From NCBI GenBank assembly GCA_020199975.1, contig JAIVJP010000126.1, forward strand, positions 1 through 6,469: a DNA stretch of 6,469 nt. Reading direction: 5' to 3'. A model generated the notes under the pieces. It was not told where the DNA came from, did no database searches, and saw nothing but the letters and a program-made list of their open reading frames with translations. This document shows, piece by piece, positions 1-5,151 of this stretch. The position numbers and the translations under genes were made by a program. Position 1 is the first letter of the stretch; the number at the start of each line of letters is the position of its first letter. Source of the stretch: Acidobacteriota bacterium (lineage in GTDB: Bacteria; Acidobacteriota; Blastocatellia; Pyrinomonadales; Pyrinomonadaceae).

Positions 1-1
1 A

Positions 2-1072
2 ATTAGGGCTGATACGGTAACCCCGGAACAGAAGTCGCCTGCTCAAGCTGCAATTGCGGCCGAAACCTCCGCCGCCACAGCCAAACCGGCGCCTACCAGG
101 CCCGCAGGAAATGGTAGCAGCACGGCAACCGCCGAAGAGCTACGCAAAACCAAATCGAGTCCCCTAGTCCGGAAGATTGCTCAGGAACACGGTGTCGATA
201 TCGCGAAGCTCGATGGAACCGGGCTAAGCGGTCGGGTTACCAAAAACGACATCCTGAGTTTCATTGAATCCGGAGCCCCAGCCGGTGCTGCCCAGGCGAA
301 AGCCGCCGCTCCAGCCCCCACCGCACCTGCGCCCGAGCTGGCACCTGCTCCAGCCACCAGACCAGCCGAAGGCGACCGGGTCGAGCCAATGACATTGATG
401 CGCAAAAAGATTGCCGAACATATGGTGCAATCTCGGCGCACATCTGCTCATGTCACGACTGTTTACGAAATCGACATGACGGCCGTCGCCAAGCTGCGCG
501 ATCAGCATAAGGACCCGTTTTTGGAGCGAACCGGCACCAAGCTCACCTTCATGCCGTTCATCTTCCAGGCGGTGAACCAAGCGCTCCGCAAATTTCCCGT
601 TTTCAACGCGCAAGTCAGTGCCGATCAAATTATCTACAAGCGCGATATCAATTTGGGGATGGCAGTCGCCCTGGACGGGGGGTTGATCGTACCGGTGATT
701 AAGCGGGCCGACGATCTCTCGATCTCTGGCTTGGCTCGGGCAGCCAACGATCTGGCCGAGCGTGCTCGCACGAAACAATTAAAGCCGGATGAAGTGGCTG
801 GCGGGACTTTCACGATCACCAATCCCGGAGTTTTTGGGGGACTCTTTGGCACTCCCATCATCAATCAGCCCCAACTCGCAATTCTGGGTGTGGGAAAGAT
901 TGAAAAGCGCCCAAAGGTAATCACCTCGCCTGACGGAGACGATTATATTGTCATTCGGTGGATGGCGCATTTCGCGCTCAGCTTTGATCACCGCGTGATA
1001 GATGGCGCAGACGCGGAGCGTTTTCTTGCCTACGTCAAAGGGGTGTTGGAGTCTGCTAACTTCGCTCTCTAG
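2..1072 (+). CDS. 2-oxoacid dehydrogenase E2 component (dihydrolipoyl acyltransferase), 5'-partial
   Basis: This is the C-terminal 356 residues of an E2 acyltransferase, which moves an acyl group from lipoamide to CoA in the core of a pyruvate, 2-oxoglutarate or branched-chain dehydrogenase complex. The frame is open from base 2, so the N-terminal lipoyl domain lies outside the window. In order, one sees an Ala/Pro-rich linker, a peripheral subunit-binding domain (about residues 52-89, SPLVRKIAQEHGVD...GRVTKNDI), a second Ala/Pro linker (about 91-120), and the catalytic domain starting near EPMTLMRKKIAEHM. The active-site motif DHRVIDG is at bases 986-1006, with His at 989-991. The NPGVFGG and PQLAILGVG segments are typical of the CAT-like fold. 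Substrate cannot be fixed from this sequence; the HVTTVYEIDMT segment resembles SucB-like E2s, which is only a hint. An internal ATG at 389 would remove the subunit-binding domain and is not the start. Domain architecture is certain, the exact complex is not. Confidence 0.95.
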   Translation: MRADTVTPEQKSPAQAAIAAETSAATAKPAPTRPAGNGSSTATAEELRKTKSSPLVRKIAQEHGVDIAKLDGTGLSGRVTKNDILSFIESGAPAGAAQAKAAAPAPTAPAPELAPAPATRPAEGDRVEPMTLMRKKIAEHMVQSRRTSAHVTTVYEIDMTAVAKLRDQHKDPFLERTGTKLTFMPFIFQAVNQALRKFPVFNAQVSADQIIYKRDINLGMAVALDGGLIVPVIKRADDLSISGLARAANDLAERARTKQLKPDEVAGGTFTITNPGVFGGLFGTPIINQPQLAILGVGKIEKRPKVITSPDGDDYIVIRWMAHFALSFDHRVIDGADAERFLAYVKGVLESANFAL

Positions 1073-1105
1073 TCGGGCAAACCAGGCGCGATCCGGACGC
1101 GGTGT

Positions 1106-1138
1106 CGAGCCAACAATGCTGCCAACAATGTTGGCTCG
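1106..1138 (+). terminator. Hairpin downstream of E2, possible terminator
   Basis: A perfect 10-bp inverted repeat (CGAGCCAACA at 1106-1115, TGTTGGCTCG at 1129-1138) with a 13-base loop begins 34 bases after the E2 stop. The loop side holds a 12-base near-tandem duplication (GCCAACAATGCT then GCCAACAATGTT, 1109-1132). There is no T-tract, so this is not a classic intrinsic terminator; it could be an mRNA 3'-end stabiliser. The rest of the gap from 1139 to about 1220 shows nothing recognisable. Confidence 0.35.
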
Positions 1139-1222
1139 CCACCGCGCAACAGCGCGGGAAGCCGCGGTTATTGCGATCAGGTAGCAATTAGATGAAGAAT
1201 CTTAGCGGCACTGGCAAACGTC

Positions 1223-1251
1223 TTGACTTAGCGTCGCCTTAAGATTAGAAA
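1223..1251 (+). promoter_or_regulatory. Predicted sigma70-like promoter for the OmpA-family gene
   Basis: TTGACT (1223-1228) is followed after exactly 17 bases by TAGAAA (1246-1251), matching the -35 consensus at 5 of 6 and the -10 at 4 of 6. It would start transcription near 1258, giving a leader of about 110 bases before the ATG at 1371. This is a pattern match only. Confidence 0.4.
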
Positions 1252-1321
1252 TGTCCACCGAGGCTTTGCACACAGACAACTGGCGGCAACAATTCCTCGT
1301 CAGAATTAAACGATTCCACGG

Positions 1322-1337
1322 CCCGCAAACTTGCGGG
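1322..1337 (+). promoter_or_regulatory. GC-rich hairpin in the leader, upstream of the ribosome binding site
   Basis: CCCGCA (1322-1327) and TGCGGG (1332-1337) form a compact 6-bp stem with loop AACT, ending 16 bases before the strong Shine-Dalgarno AAGGAG (1356-1361), which is 9 bases from the ATG at 1371. In a leader of about 110 bases it could stabilise the mRNA or tune initiation. There is no T-run behind it, so termination is unlikely. Confidence 0.35.
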
Positions 1338-1370
1338 TCTACCCAATTTCGATAGAAGGAGACTTGTTTT

Positions 1371-2387
1371 ATGACAATCCCGAAGTTAAGAATGTTTTCC
1401 TCGCTCGCGCTGGTGCTGGGCTTCTTGATTTTCTCGGCTCCTCTGGCGCTCTCGCAAGACACTACCAACACGGTCGGCTCCCGCACGGTGGTTAGCGGCC
1501 AGAAAATGAAAGTCAAAGGCGTGGTCACAAGACGCGACTCGGACACGTTCACAGTTCGCGACCTCAATGGAGTGGACACCATTGTGCGCCTGGACGACAG
1601 AACCAGCGTCAAGGCAAAGGGTGGATTTCTACGCAGCGGCGCGAACTATGCCCAGACACAGATTCTTCGCGGTTTGAACCTGGAAATTGACGGACTTGGC
1701 AACGCCTCAGGAGAGCTGGTTGCCAATAAAATCAGATTCAATGAATCGGATCTAAGAGTCGCTCGCGCGGTTGAGTCTCGCGCGGCGCCGCTTGAGGATC
1801 GTGCCAGCACAACCGAATCGAAGCTCAGTCAGGTGGAGCAGAACGCCCAGCGTCTTTCCGGCCAGCTCGACGAACTCGCGGCTGTTGCCAATACAGCGAA
1901 GGGCGGTGCCCGGGCCGCACAGGCAACCGCTGATTCGGCAGTTGCCGGCGTGAACGCAACCAACGATCGCATCTCAGCGCTTGATGACTACGAGCCGCAG
2001 ACTGTTCTCGCAGTCAATTTCAAGAGCGGCAGTAGCCTTCTTTCGAAGGATTCGAAGACTAAGCTTGATGAGGTCGCCACCAAAGCCCTAAACTCCAAAG
2101 GCTACGTGATTGAGGTTTCAGGGTTTACGGATGCAACCGGCAGCGTTGCCCGCAATCGCGCTTTGAGCCAGCGCCGCGCGGATACTGTGATTCGCTACCT
2201 GGTCGAGAACCACAGCATTCCGCTGCGCCGGATCGTGACTCCTTATGGGTATGGAGAAACGAATCCGGTCGGTGAAAATACTTCACGCGACGGACGCGCC
2301 CAGAATCGACGCGTGGAAGTGAAGCTGCTTGTTAACAAGGGCCTGATTCAGTCGGCGCCCACAATGACCCGGAGTTCCGGTAATTAA
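1371..2387 (+). CDS. OmpA-family outer-membrane/peptidoglycan-associated protein with N-terminal beta-rich domain
   Basis: A 338-residue exported protein predicted to tether the outer membrane or periplasm to peptidoglycan. A signal peptide is clear (residues 1-29, hydrophobic core SLALVLGFLIF, cleavage near ALS-QD). Residues about 45-130 form a beta-rich, OB-like segment reminiscent of DUF5666 (MKVKGVVTRRDSDTFTVRD...), with no close assignment possible by eye. Residues about 138-205 are Ala/Gln/Glu-rich and likely helical or coiled coil. The C-terminal OmpA domain covers about 208-320, with the peptidoglycan-binding signature at 252-277 (FTDATG...N..LS..RAD.VI.YL; Asp254) and NRRVEVKL at 312-319 (Arg313/Arg314). 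There is no OmpA-type transmembrane barrel. The start is supported by AAGGAG nine bases upstream, and the gene ends in tandem stops TAATAA. It appears monocistronic, with its own candidate promoter. Family assignment is firm; the N-terminal domain's role is unknown. Confidence 0.93.
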   Translation: MTIPKLRMFSSLALVLGFLIFSAPLALSQDTTNTVGSRTVVSGQKMKVKGVVTRRDSDTFTVRDLNGVDTIVRLDDRTSVKAKGGFLRSGANYAQTQILRGLNLEIDGLGNASGELVANKIRFNESDLRVARAVESRAAPLEDRASTTESKLSQVEQNAQRLSGQLDELAAVANTAKGGARAAQATADSAVAGVNATNDRISALDDYEPQTVLAVNFKSGSSLLSKDSKTKLDEVATKALNSKGYVIEVSGFTDATGSVARNRALSQRRADTVIRYLVENHSIPLRRIVTPYGYGETNPVGENTSRDGRAQNRRVEVKLLVNKGLIQSAPTMTRSSGN

Positions 2388-2471
2388 TAAGAGTGGACAG
2401 GGGATGAAACCTTCATTTCCGGTCCGGGGTCTTAGTAGCCATGGCTCATGCCGCCAAAGAGTATTGAGGAA

Positions 2472-2497
2472 CATGCCAGGCCAGCAGCGCCGGCATG
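2472..2497 (+). promoter_or_regulatory. Hairpin just upstream of the VWA gene start
   Basis: CATGCC (2472-2477) pairs with GGCATG (2492-2497), and after a single bulged A the stem continues GGC (2479-2481) with GCC (2489-2491), leaving a 7-base loop. This 9-bp bulged stem ends 13 bases before the ATG at 2511, where a Shine-Dalgarno would be expected and none is obvious. It may affect translation start, or be chance in a GC-rich gap. Confidence 0.25.
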
Positions 2498-2510
2498 AGA
2501 CAATGGCTTG

Positions 2511-2720
2511 ATGAAGATTCACGGAAGTTGGGGAAAACATTTCGGGCCAGTGCTGCTTGTGGCAGTGCTGGCTCTTTTTTTCAGCGCCACGTTAGTGAAT
2601 GGGCAAACGCTGCAGGATCTGCCGCCACCGCCGCCGCCGCCGAAGCCTAAGCCAACCCCCACGCCTACACCGATTTTCGGCTTGAAGAACAAGGGCGCGA
2701 GCAGCACATTACCGAGTTAG
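2511..2720 (+). pseudogene. N-terminal fragment of the VWA protein: signal peptide and proline-rich linker, out of frame with the rest
   Basis: The ATG at 2511 opens a reading frame with a good signal peptide (hydrophobic core VLLVAVLALFFSATL, cleavage near VNG-QT). A proline-rich stretch follows (DLPPPPPPPKPKPTPTPTP, to about 2672), then about ten unremarkable residues and a stop at 2718-2720. Secreted acidobacterial VWA proteins commonly begin with exactly this signal-plus-Pro/Thr arrangement, and the VWA body follows immediately in the next frame, so this is read as the detached 5' end of that gene. The break most likely lies near 2670-2672, because the other frame there reads DFRLEEQGREQ, a segment that belongs in the family. 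TTG at 2508 is an alternative start. No strong Shine-Dalgarno is visible. If the frameshift were a sequencing error, 2511-3529 would be a single gene. Confidence 0.7.
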
Positions 2721-2734
2721 GCAATCCCGATCAG

Positions 2735-3529
2735 GTGCCTCTGGACATCGTTCTGCTGTTTGATATTTCCAGCAGTGTAAGCCAAAAGGGTTTCTTCGCA
2801 TTTCAACAGAAGGCGGCCGCGAGCTTCTTGAGACAAGTAATGAAGCCTTCGGACAGGGCTGCAGTTTTTACGATTGGGGCGCAACCGCTCCTGGTCTCGC
2901 CTTTCGCGTCCGCGGAAGTTGCCGCTGCGAAGTTGCAGACGATTCCCGCGGCGACTTCTCCAGTACCTACAGCTTTTTATGACACTGTCTCGGCCTCAGC
3001 AAAATACCTGATCGAACATTCAGCCGAACGGCATCGCCGCGTGATTGTGGTCATCTCGGATGGTGACGACAACTTCAGCAATTTGGTTAGAGAGATGACC
3101 ATCGCTGAAGTGCGGGCCAGCCAACGCGGGGATGTCACTCCCGCTGCGGCAAAAATAAGCCTCGATACACGGCGCGAACGTGCCGTACTCGACGTGCAGA
3201 AGGCCGTGCAGCAGGCCGATGCGGCTTTTTACTCTATTAATCCCGGAGGCAAGTCTGTCCACCTCAATTTGATCAGCACGCGCTCACAAAACGCGATGCG
3301 CTTGATTGCCGAGTCAACCGGCGGTACTGCCTTTATACCTGATTCTGAGATGGATCTTGAACGAGTCTTCAGTGAGGTCGCGGCCGAACTGCGCGGCCAG
3401 TATCTGTTGCAGTACTACTCAAACTCTCAAACGCCTGCCGGACAGTTTCGCAGCATTAAAGTCGCAGTGCCTACTCACCCGGAGATCCGTGTCCGCGCCA
3501 GGCAAGGTTATTATCCAAAACAGAAATAG
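2735..3529 (+). CDS. VWA-domain protein (acidobacterial VWFA-related type), body of a frameshifted gene
   Basis: A von Willebrand factor A domain, a fold that binds ligands through a metal ion. The MIDAS residues are all visible, counting from GTG 2735: Asp10-x-Ser12-x-Ser14 (LLFDISSSVSQ), a Thr in TAFYDTV (79) and Asp109 in VVISDGDDN. The C-terminus (LRGQYLLQYY...FRSIKVAV...IRVRARQGYY, 219-260) matches the typical ending of the acidobacterial VWFA-related family (TIGR03436-like). The GTG at 2735 is only the first formal start codon: it has no Shine-Dalgarno and sits in the first beta strand. In-frame coding continues upstream to 2651 (DFRLEEQGREQHITELG at 2672-2722), so the natural protein began in the signal-peptide frame at 2511. 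About 30-40 family residues normally present between the Pro-rich linker and DFRLEE are also absent. The product is probably secreted if the frame is restored; as it stands the gene is likely inactive. The function of this family is unknown. Confidence 0.8.
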   Translation: MPLDIVLLFDISSSVSQKGFFAFQQKAAASFLRQVMKPSDRAAVFTIGAQPLLVSPFASAEVAAAKLQTIPAATSPVPTAFYDTVSASAKYLIEHSAERHRRVIVVISDGDDNFSNLVREMTIAEVRASQRGDVTPAAAKISLDTRRERAVLDVQKAVQQADAAFYSINPGGKSVHLNLISTRSQNAMRLIAESTGGTAFIPDSEMDLERVFSEVAAELRGQYLLQYYSNSQTPAGQFRSIKVAVPTHPEIRVRARQGYYPKQK

Positions 3530-3542
3530 CGAGGCCGCAAAC

Positions 3543-3639
3543 TTGGCCGCGGATTTACGCAGATAAGGCGGATCTGACGAGGAACTGATTAACAGACCTA
3601 ACTTGTGTTGAGTTCTGATCCGCGCAGATCCGCGGCCAA
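3543..3639. repeat. Intergenic inverted-repeat element, copy 1
   Basis: A perfect 12-bp terminal inverted repeat (TTGGCCGCGGAT at 3543-3554, ATCCGCGGCCAA at 3628-3639) encloses a second pair (GCGGATC at 3568-3574, GATCCGC at 3617-3623). The left arm (3550-3577) aligns at about 21 of 29 positions with the left arm of copy 2 at 4192-4220, including shared GATAAG and CGGATC blocks, so the two are members of one family. No open reading frame fits inside. It lies between the convergent VWA gene and small minus-strand gene, so it could also act as a two-way transcription barrier. Confidence 0.7.
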
Positions 3640-3652
3640 TTCCTTAAAGTGA

Positions 3653-3982
3653 TCAACAATCGCGGATGCTTTGAATACTCATTCTTACCGTATCCTTGTT
3701 TCTCTTTGCTTGCTCCAAGACGGCGGGAGAGGCTTCCTTGCGCCGGGCGGCATCGTCGACGGCTTCGATTCCCTTGGCAACTCCACCCAACAGGTAGAGA
3801 AAGCGAGTCAGGCTCTTGATCTGGTCCGCGACTCGAGTTGCGCCCGCCTGCTGAGCATTCGAAGGTTTGGTAGTCCTGGTGACGCGAGTTGTTGGTCTGG
3901 TAGTTCGTTTTCTTGTCTGGGAGAACGCTGTTGCGGGAGAGAGGATGATGGTGGCAATCAACAGAGCTATTATAGGTTTCAA
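3653..3982 (-). CDS. Small secreted hypothetical protein
   Basis: A 109-residue protein of unknown function on the minus strand. The chosen start is TTG at 3982-3980: AGGAG (3995-3991) lies 8 bases upstream and translation from there gives a compact signal peptide (MKPIIALLIATIILSPATAFSQT). A TTG at 4030 is in frame and also has a GGAG, but it would add 16 residues with two Glu in front of the signal peptide, which is atypical. After the signal comes a basic Arg/Thr-rich segment (RKRTTRPTTRVTRTTKP, 24-40), then a helical region (about 45-105: VADQIKSLTRFLYLLGGVAKGIEAVDDAARRKEAS in outline). The protein ends abruptly at RDC, 13 bases from a repeat element, so 3' truncation is possible. It has no strand partner and lies alone between two related repeats. 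Moderately confident that it is a real gene; no function is claimed. Confidence 0.7.
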   Translation of the reverse strand: MKPIIALLIATIILSPATAFSQTRKRTTRPTTRVTRTTKPSNAQQAGATRVADQIKSLTRFLYLLGGVAKGIEAVDDAARRKEASPAVLEQAKRNKDTVRMSIQSIRDC

Positions 3983-4029
3983 AATAGTTTCTCCTGGCCC
4001 AGGCGCTGCGTATCTGTGTTCTTGAAACA

Positions 4030-4059
4030 AAGCTATTCTCCGCGTTGCCGGTTAGTCAA
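4030..4059 (-). promoter_or_regulatory. Weak predicted promoter for the small minus-strand gene
   Basis: On the minus strand, TTGACT (4059-4054) is followed after 18 bases by TAGCTT (4035-4030). The -35 match is good (5 of 6) and the -10 poor (3 of 6). A start near 4023 would give a leader of about 40 bases to the TTG at 3982 and would exclude the alternative start at 4030. Confidence 0.25.
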
Positions 4060-4061
4060 GT

Positions 4062-4144
4062 CTAGGCGGGGTTCTCCACCAGCCTGCAGAGCAACCGACA
4101 GCCTAAAGCCTAGGGTGGAGGGAAGCGGAATCCCTGGTTGAATC
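4062..4144. repeat. Degenerate copy of the hairpin repeat seen downstream of the PLP gene
   Basis: Bases 4097-4115 (GACAGCCTAAAGCCTAGGG) match 6153-6171 at 16 of 19 positions, and both are followed by a CCC-GGTT block (here 4131-4138), the far side of the hairpin. The stem here is weaker than at 6165-6184. Other short complementary pairs are CTAGGC/GCCTAG (4062-4067, 4108-4113) and CTCCACC/GGTGGAG (4074-4080, 4114-4120), which are mutually exclusive. No convincing ORF is present. This and the copy 2 element fill most of the 360-base gap between the two divergent genes. Confidence 0.5.
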
Positions 4145-4187
4145 ACGTCCTGGAGGATTATGAGAGTGTGACAAGAAATGAGCCCAA

Positions 4188-4315
4188 GCCACAGATGAAC
4201 ACGGATAAGCACGGATCAGAACTGACAGAAAAGCATCTGAAGAAGTGCTCACACAGTAATAACAGCTTCATCTAGTTCCATTTCATGTCCGTATTTATCC
4301 GTGTTCATCTGTGGC
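4188..4315. repeat. Intergenic inverted-repeat element, copy 2, with perfect 21-bp arms
   Basis: The arms at 4188-4208 and 4295-4315 are perfect reverse complements over 21 bases (GCCACAGATG... and ...CATCTGTGGC), with a further imperfect pair ACGGA (4211-4215) and TCCGT (4288-4292) inside. About 86 bases separate the arms. The element is related to copy 1 at 3543-3639. It ends 27 bases before the lipB start. The arm style resembles palindromic intergenic repeats seen in many environmental bacterial genomes. No transposase is nearby, so any mobility would be MITE-like and dependent on another locus. Confidence 0.8.
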
Positions 4316-4342
4316 AGACTTCTTTATTGCAGGTGGTTTAGA

Positions 4343-5038
4343 ATGACGCGGCAGTCTATGAAAGAAAGAGAATTACTGGTTCAGCGCCTGGGCCGCGTGG
4401 ATTACGAAGCTGCCTTAGCGCTGCAGAAAGAAACAGAACGCGCGGTGCAGACAGGCAAACAACCCGACACGCTGTTATTGCTCGAACATCCTCACACACT
4501 GACAATCGGCAGGCGCGGGGATAACGCCGGGATCCTGCTGCCGCCGGATTCTCTAGCAGCCCGCGGCGTTGCAGTGTTTGAAACTAATCGGGGCGGGAAG
4601 ATTACCTATCACGGACTGGGTCAGATTGTGGGCTACCCAATCATCAACCTCAGCCCCGAGCGCGAAGATGTGCATCGTTACGTTCGCGATCTCGAAGAGG
4701 TCTTGATTCGCACCATGGCTGACTTTGACATCGACGCTTTTGCGATCAAAGGCTTGACTGGCGTGCACACTCAGCGCGGGAAGGTTGCAGCCATCGGCGT
4801 ACATATTACCCGTTGGGTCACGACGCACGGCTTCGCTCTCAATGTGAATACCGATCTGAGTTTCTTCGACCTGATCATCGCCTGCGAAGGCGAGCCGGTT
4901 ACGTCGATGCAGGAGCTACTGGGCCATGATGTGGAGATGAGTGCCGTTGAGGATTCCATCATCAAGAACTTCGTCGATTTGTTTGCGACGGAATCTGCCC
5001 AATTCAACCGCCAGAGCGTCGAGACCGCCAGGAACTAA
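4343..5038 (+). CDS. lipB: Octanoyl-[acyl-carrier-protein]:protein N-octanoyltransferase LipB
   Basis: LipB transfers octanoyl from acyl carrier protein to the lipoyl-domain lysine of E2 and GcvH proteins; LipA then inserts sulfur to make lipoate. The 231-residue length is normal. Family motifs in order: LLLLEHPHTLTIGRRG (43-58), TNRGGKITYHGLGQIVGYPI (81-100), the catalytic lysine in GKVAAIG (Lys147), THGFALNVNTDL (161-172), and the catalytic cysteine in IIACEGEPVTSM (Cys181). Two motif positions are unusual: Leu instead of Pro in YHGPGQ, and Glu after the cysteine where Gly is common. ATG 4343 is chosen because AGGTGG (4331-4336) lies six bases upstream. ATG 4358 is possible with weaker support, and GTG 4301 lies inside the repeat arm. 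The E2 gene in this window is a plausible substrate. The gene stands alone, without lipA beside it. Confidence 0.93.
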   Translation: MTRQSMKERELLVQRLGRVDYEAALALQKETERAVQTGKQPDTLLLLEHPHTLTIGRRGDNAGILLPPDSLAARGVAVFETNRGGKITYHGLGQIVGYPIINLSPEREDVHRYVRDLEEVLIRTMADFDIDAFAIKGLTGVHTQRGKVAAIGVHITRWVTTHGFALNVNTDLSFFDLIIACEGEPVTSMQELLGHDVEMSAVEDSIIKNFVDLFATESAQFNRQSVETARN

Positions 5039-5081
5039 TCACGCACCGCGGATTTCCACCACTCTGTTTTTACTAGTCTCC

Positions 5082-5143
5082 GTGTCTCATGGGTCATATC
5101 TCTTCTTGGCGCACTTGGCACACTTGGCGTCTGGGCGGTTAAA
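5082..5143. repeat. Intergenic repeat with 9-base period, directly upstream of the PLP gene
   Basis: After a CTCCGTGTCTCATGGG-type lead (from about 5080), units CTTGGCGCA (5105-5113), CTTGGCACA (5114-5122), CTTGGCGTC (5123-5131) and TGGGCGGTT (5132-5140) follow in exact 9-base phase. The same wording (CCGTGTCTC..., CTTGGCG..., GCGGTTAAA) is familiar as a dispersed intergenic sequence in various bacteria; that is from memory and unchecked. It ends 8 bases before the ATG at 5152 and occupies the place of the ribosome binding site, with no Shine-Dalgarno visible. Confidence 0.55.
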
Positions 5144-5151
5144 CTGCACGC

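Noticed and set aside
224..778. 184-codon minus-strand ORF opposite E2
   Set aside because: It lies wholly antisense to a clear E2 coding region, has low-complexity Gly/Trp/Arg composition, and shows no domain or ribosome binding site.
2640..2680. Programmed -1 frameshift in the VWA gene
   Set aside because: No X XXY YYZ slippery heptamer sits in the right phase (the C5 run and ATTTTC do not fit) and no following pseudoknot was seen; deletion or sequencing error is simpler.
3671..4141. 156-codon plus-strand ORF overlapping the small secreted protein
   Set aside because: It is rich in Cys, Ser and Arg without a domain, while the opposite strand offers a good signal peptide and Shine-Dalgarno.
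4301..4342. Longer lipB start at GTG 4301
   Set aside because: It falls inside the repeat arm, has no Shine-Dalgarno, and adds residues absent from the LipB family; ATG 4343 has AGGTGG at good spacing.
5105..5140. CRISPR-like array
   Set aside because: The 9-base units are contiguous without spacers, which is a simple tandem repeat.
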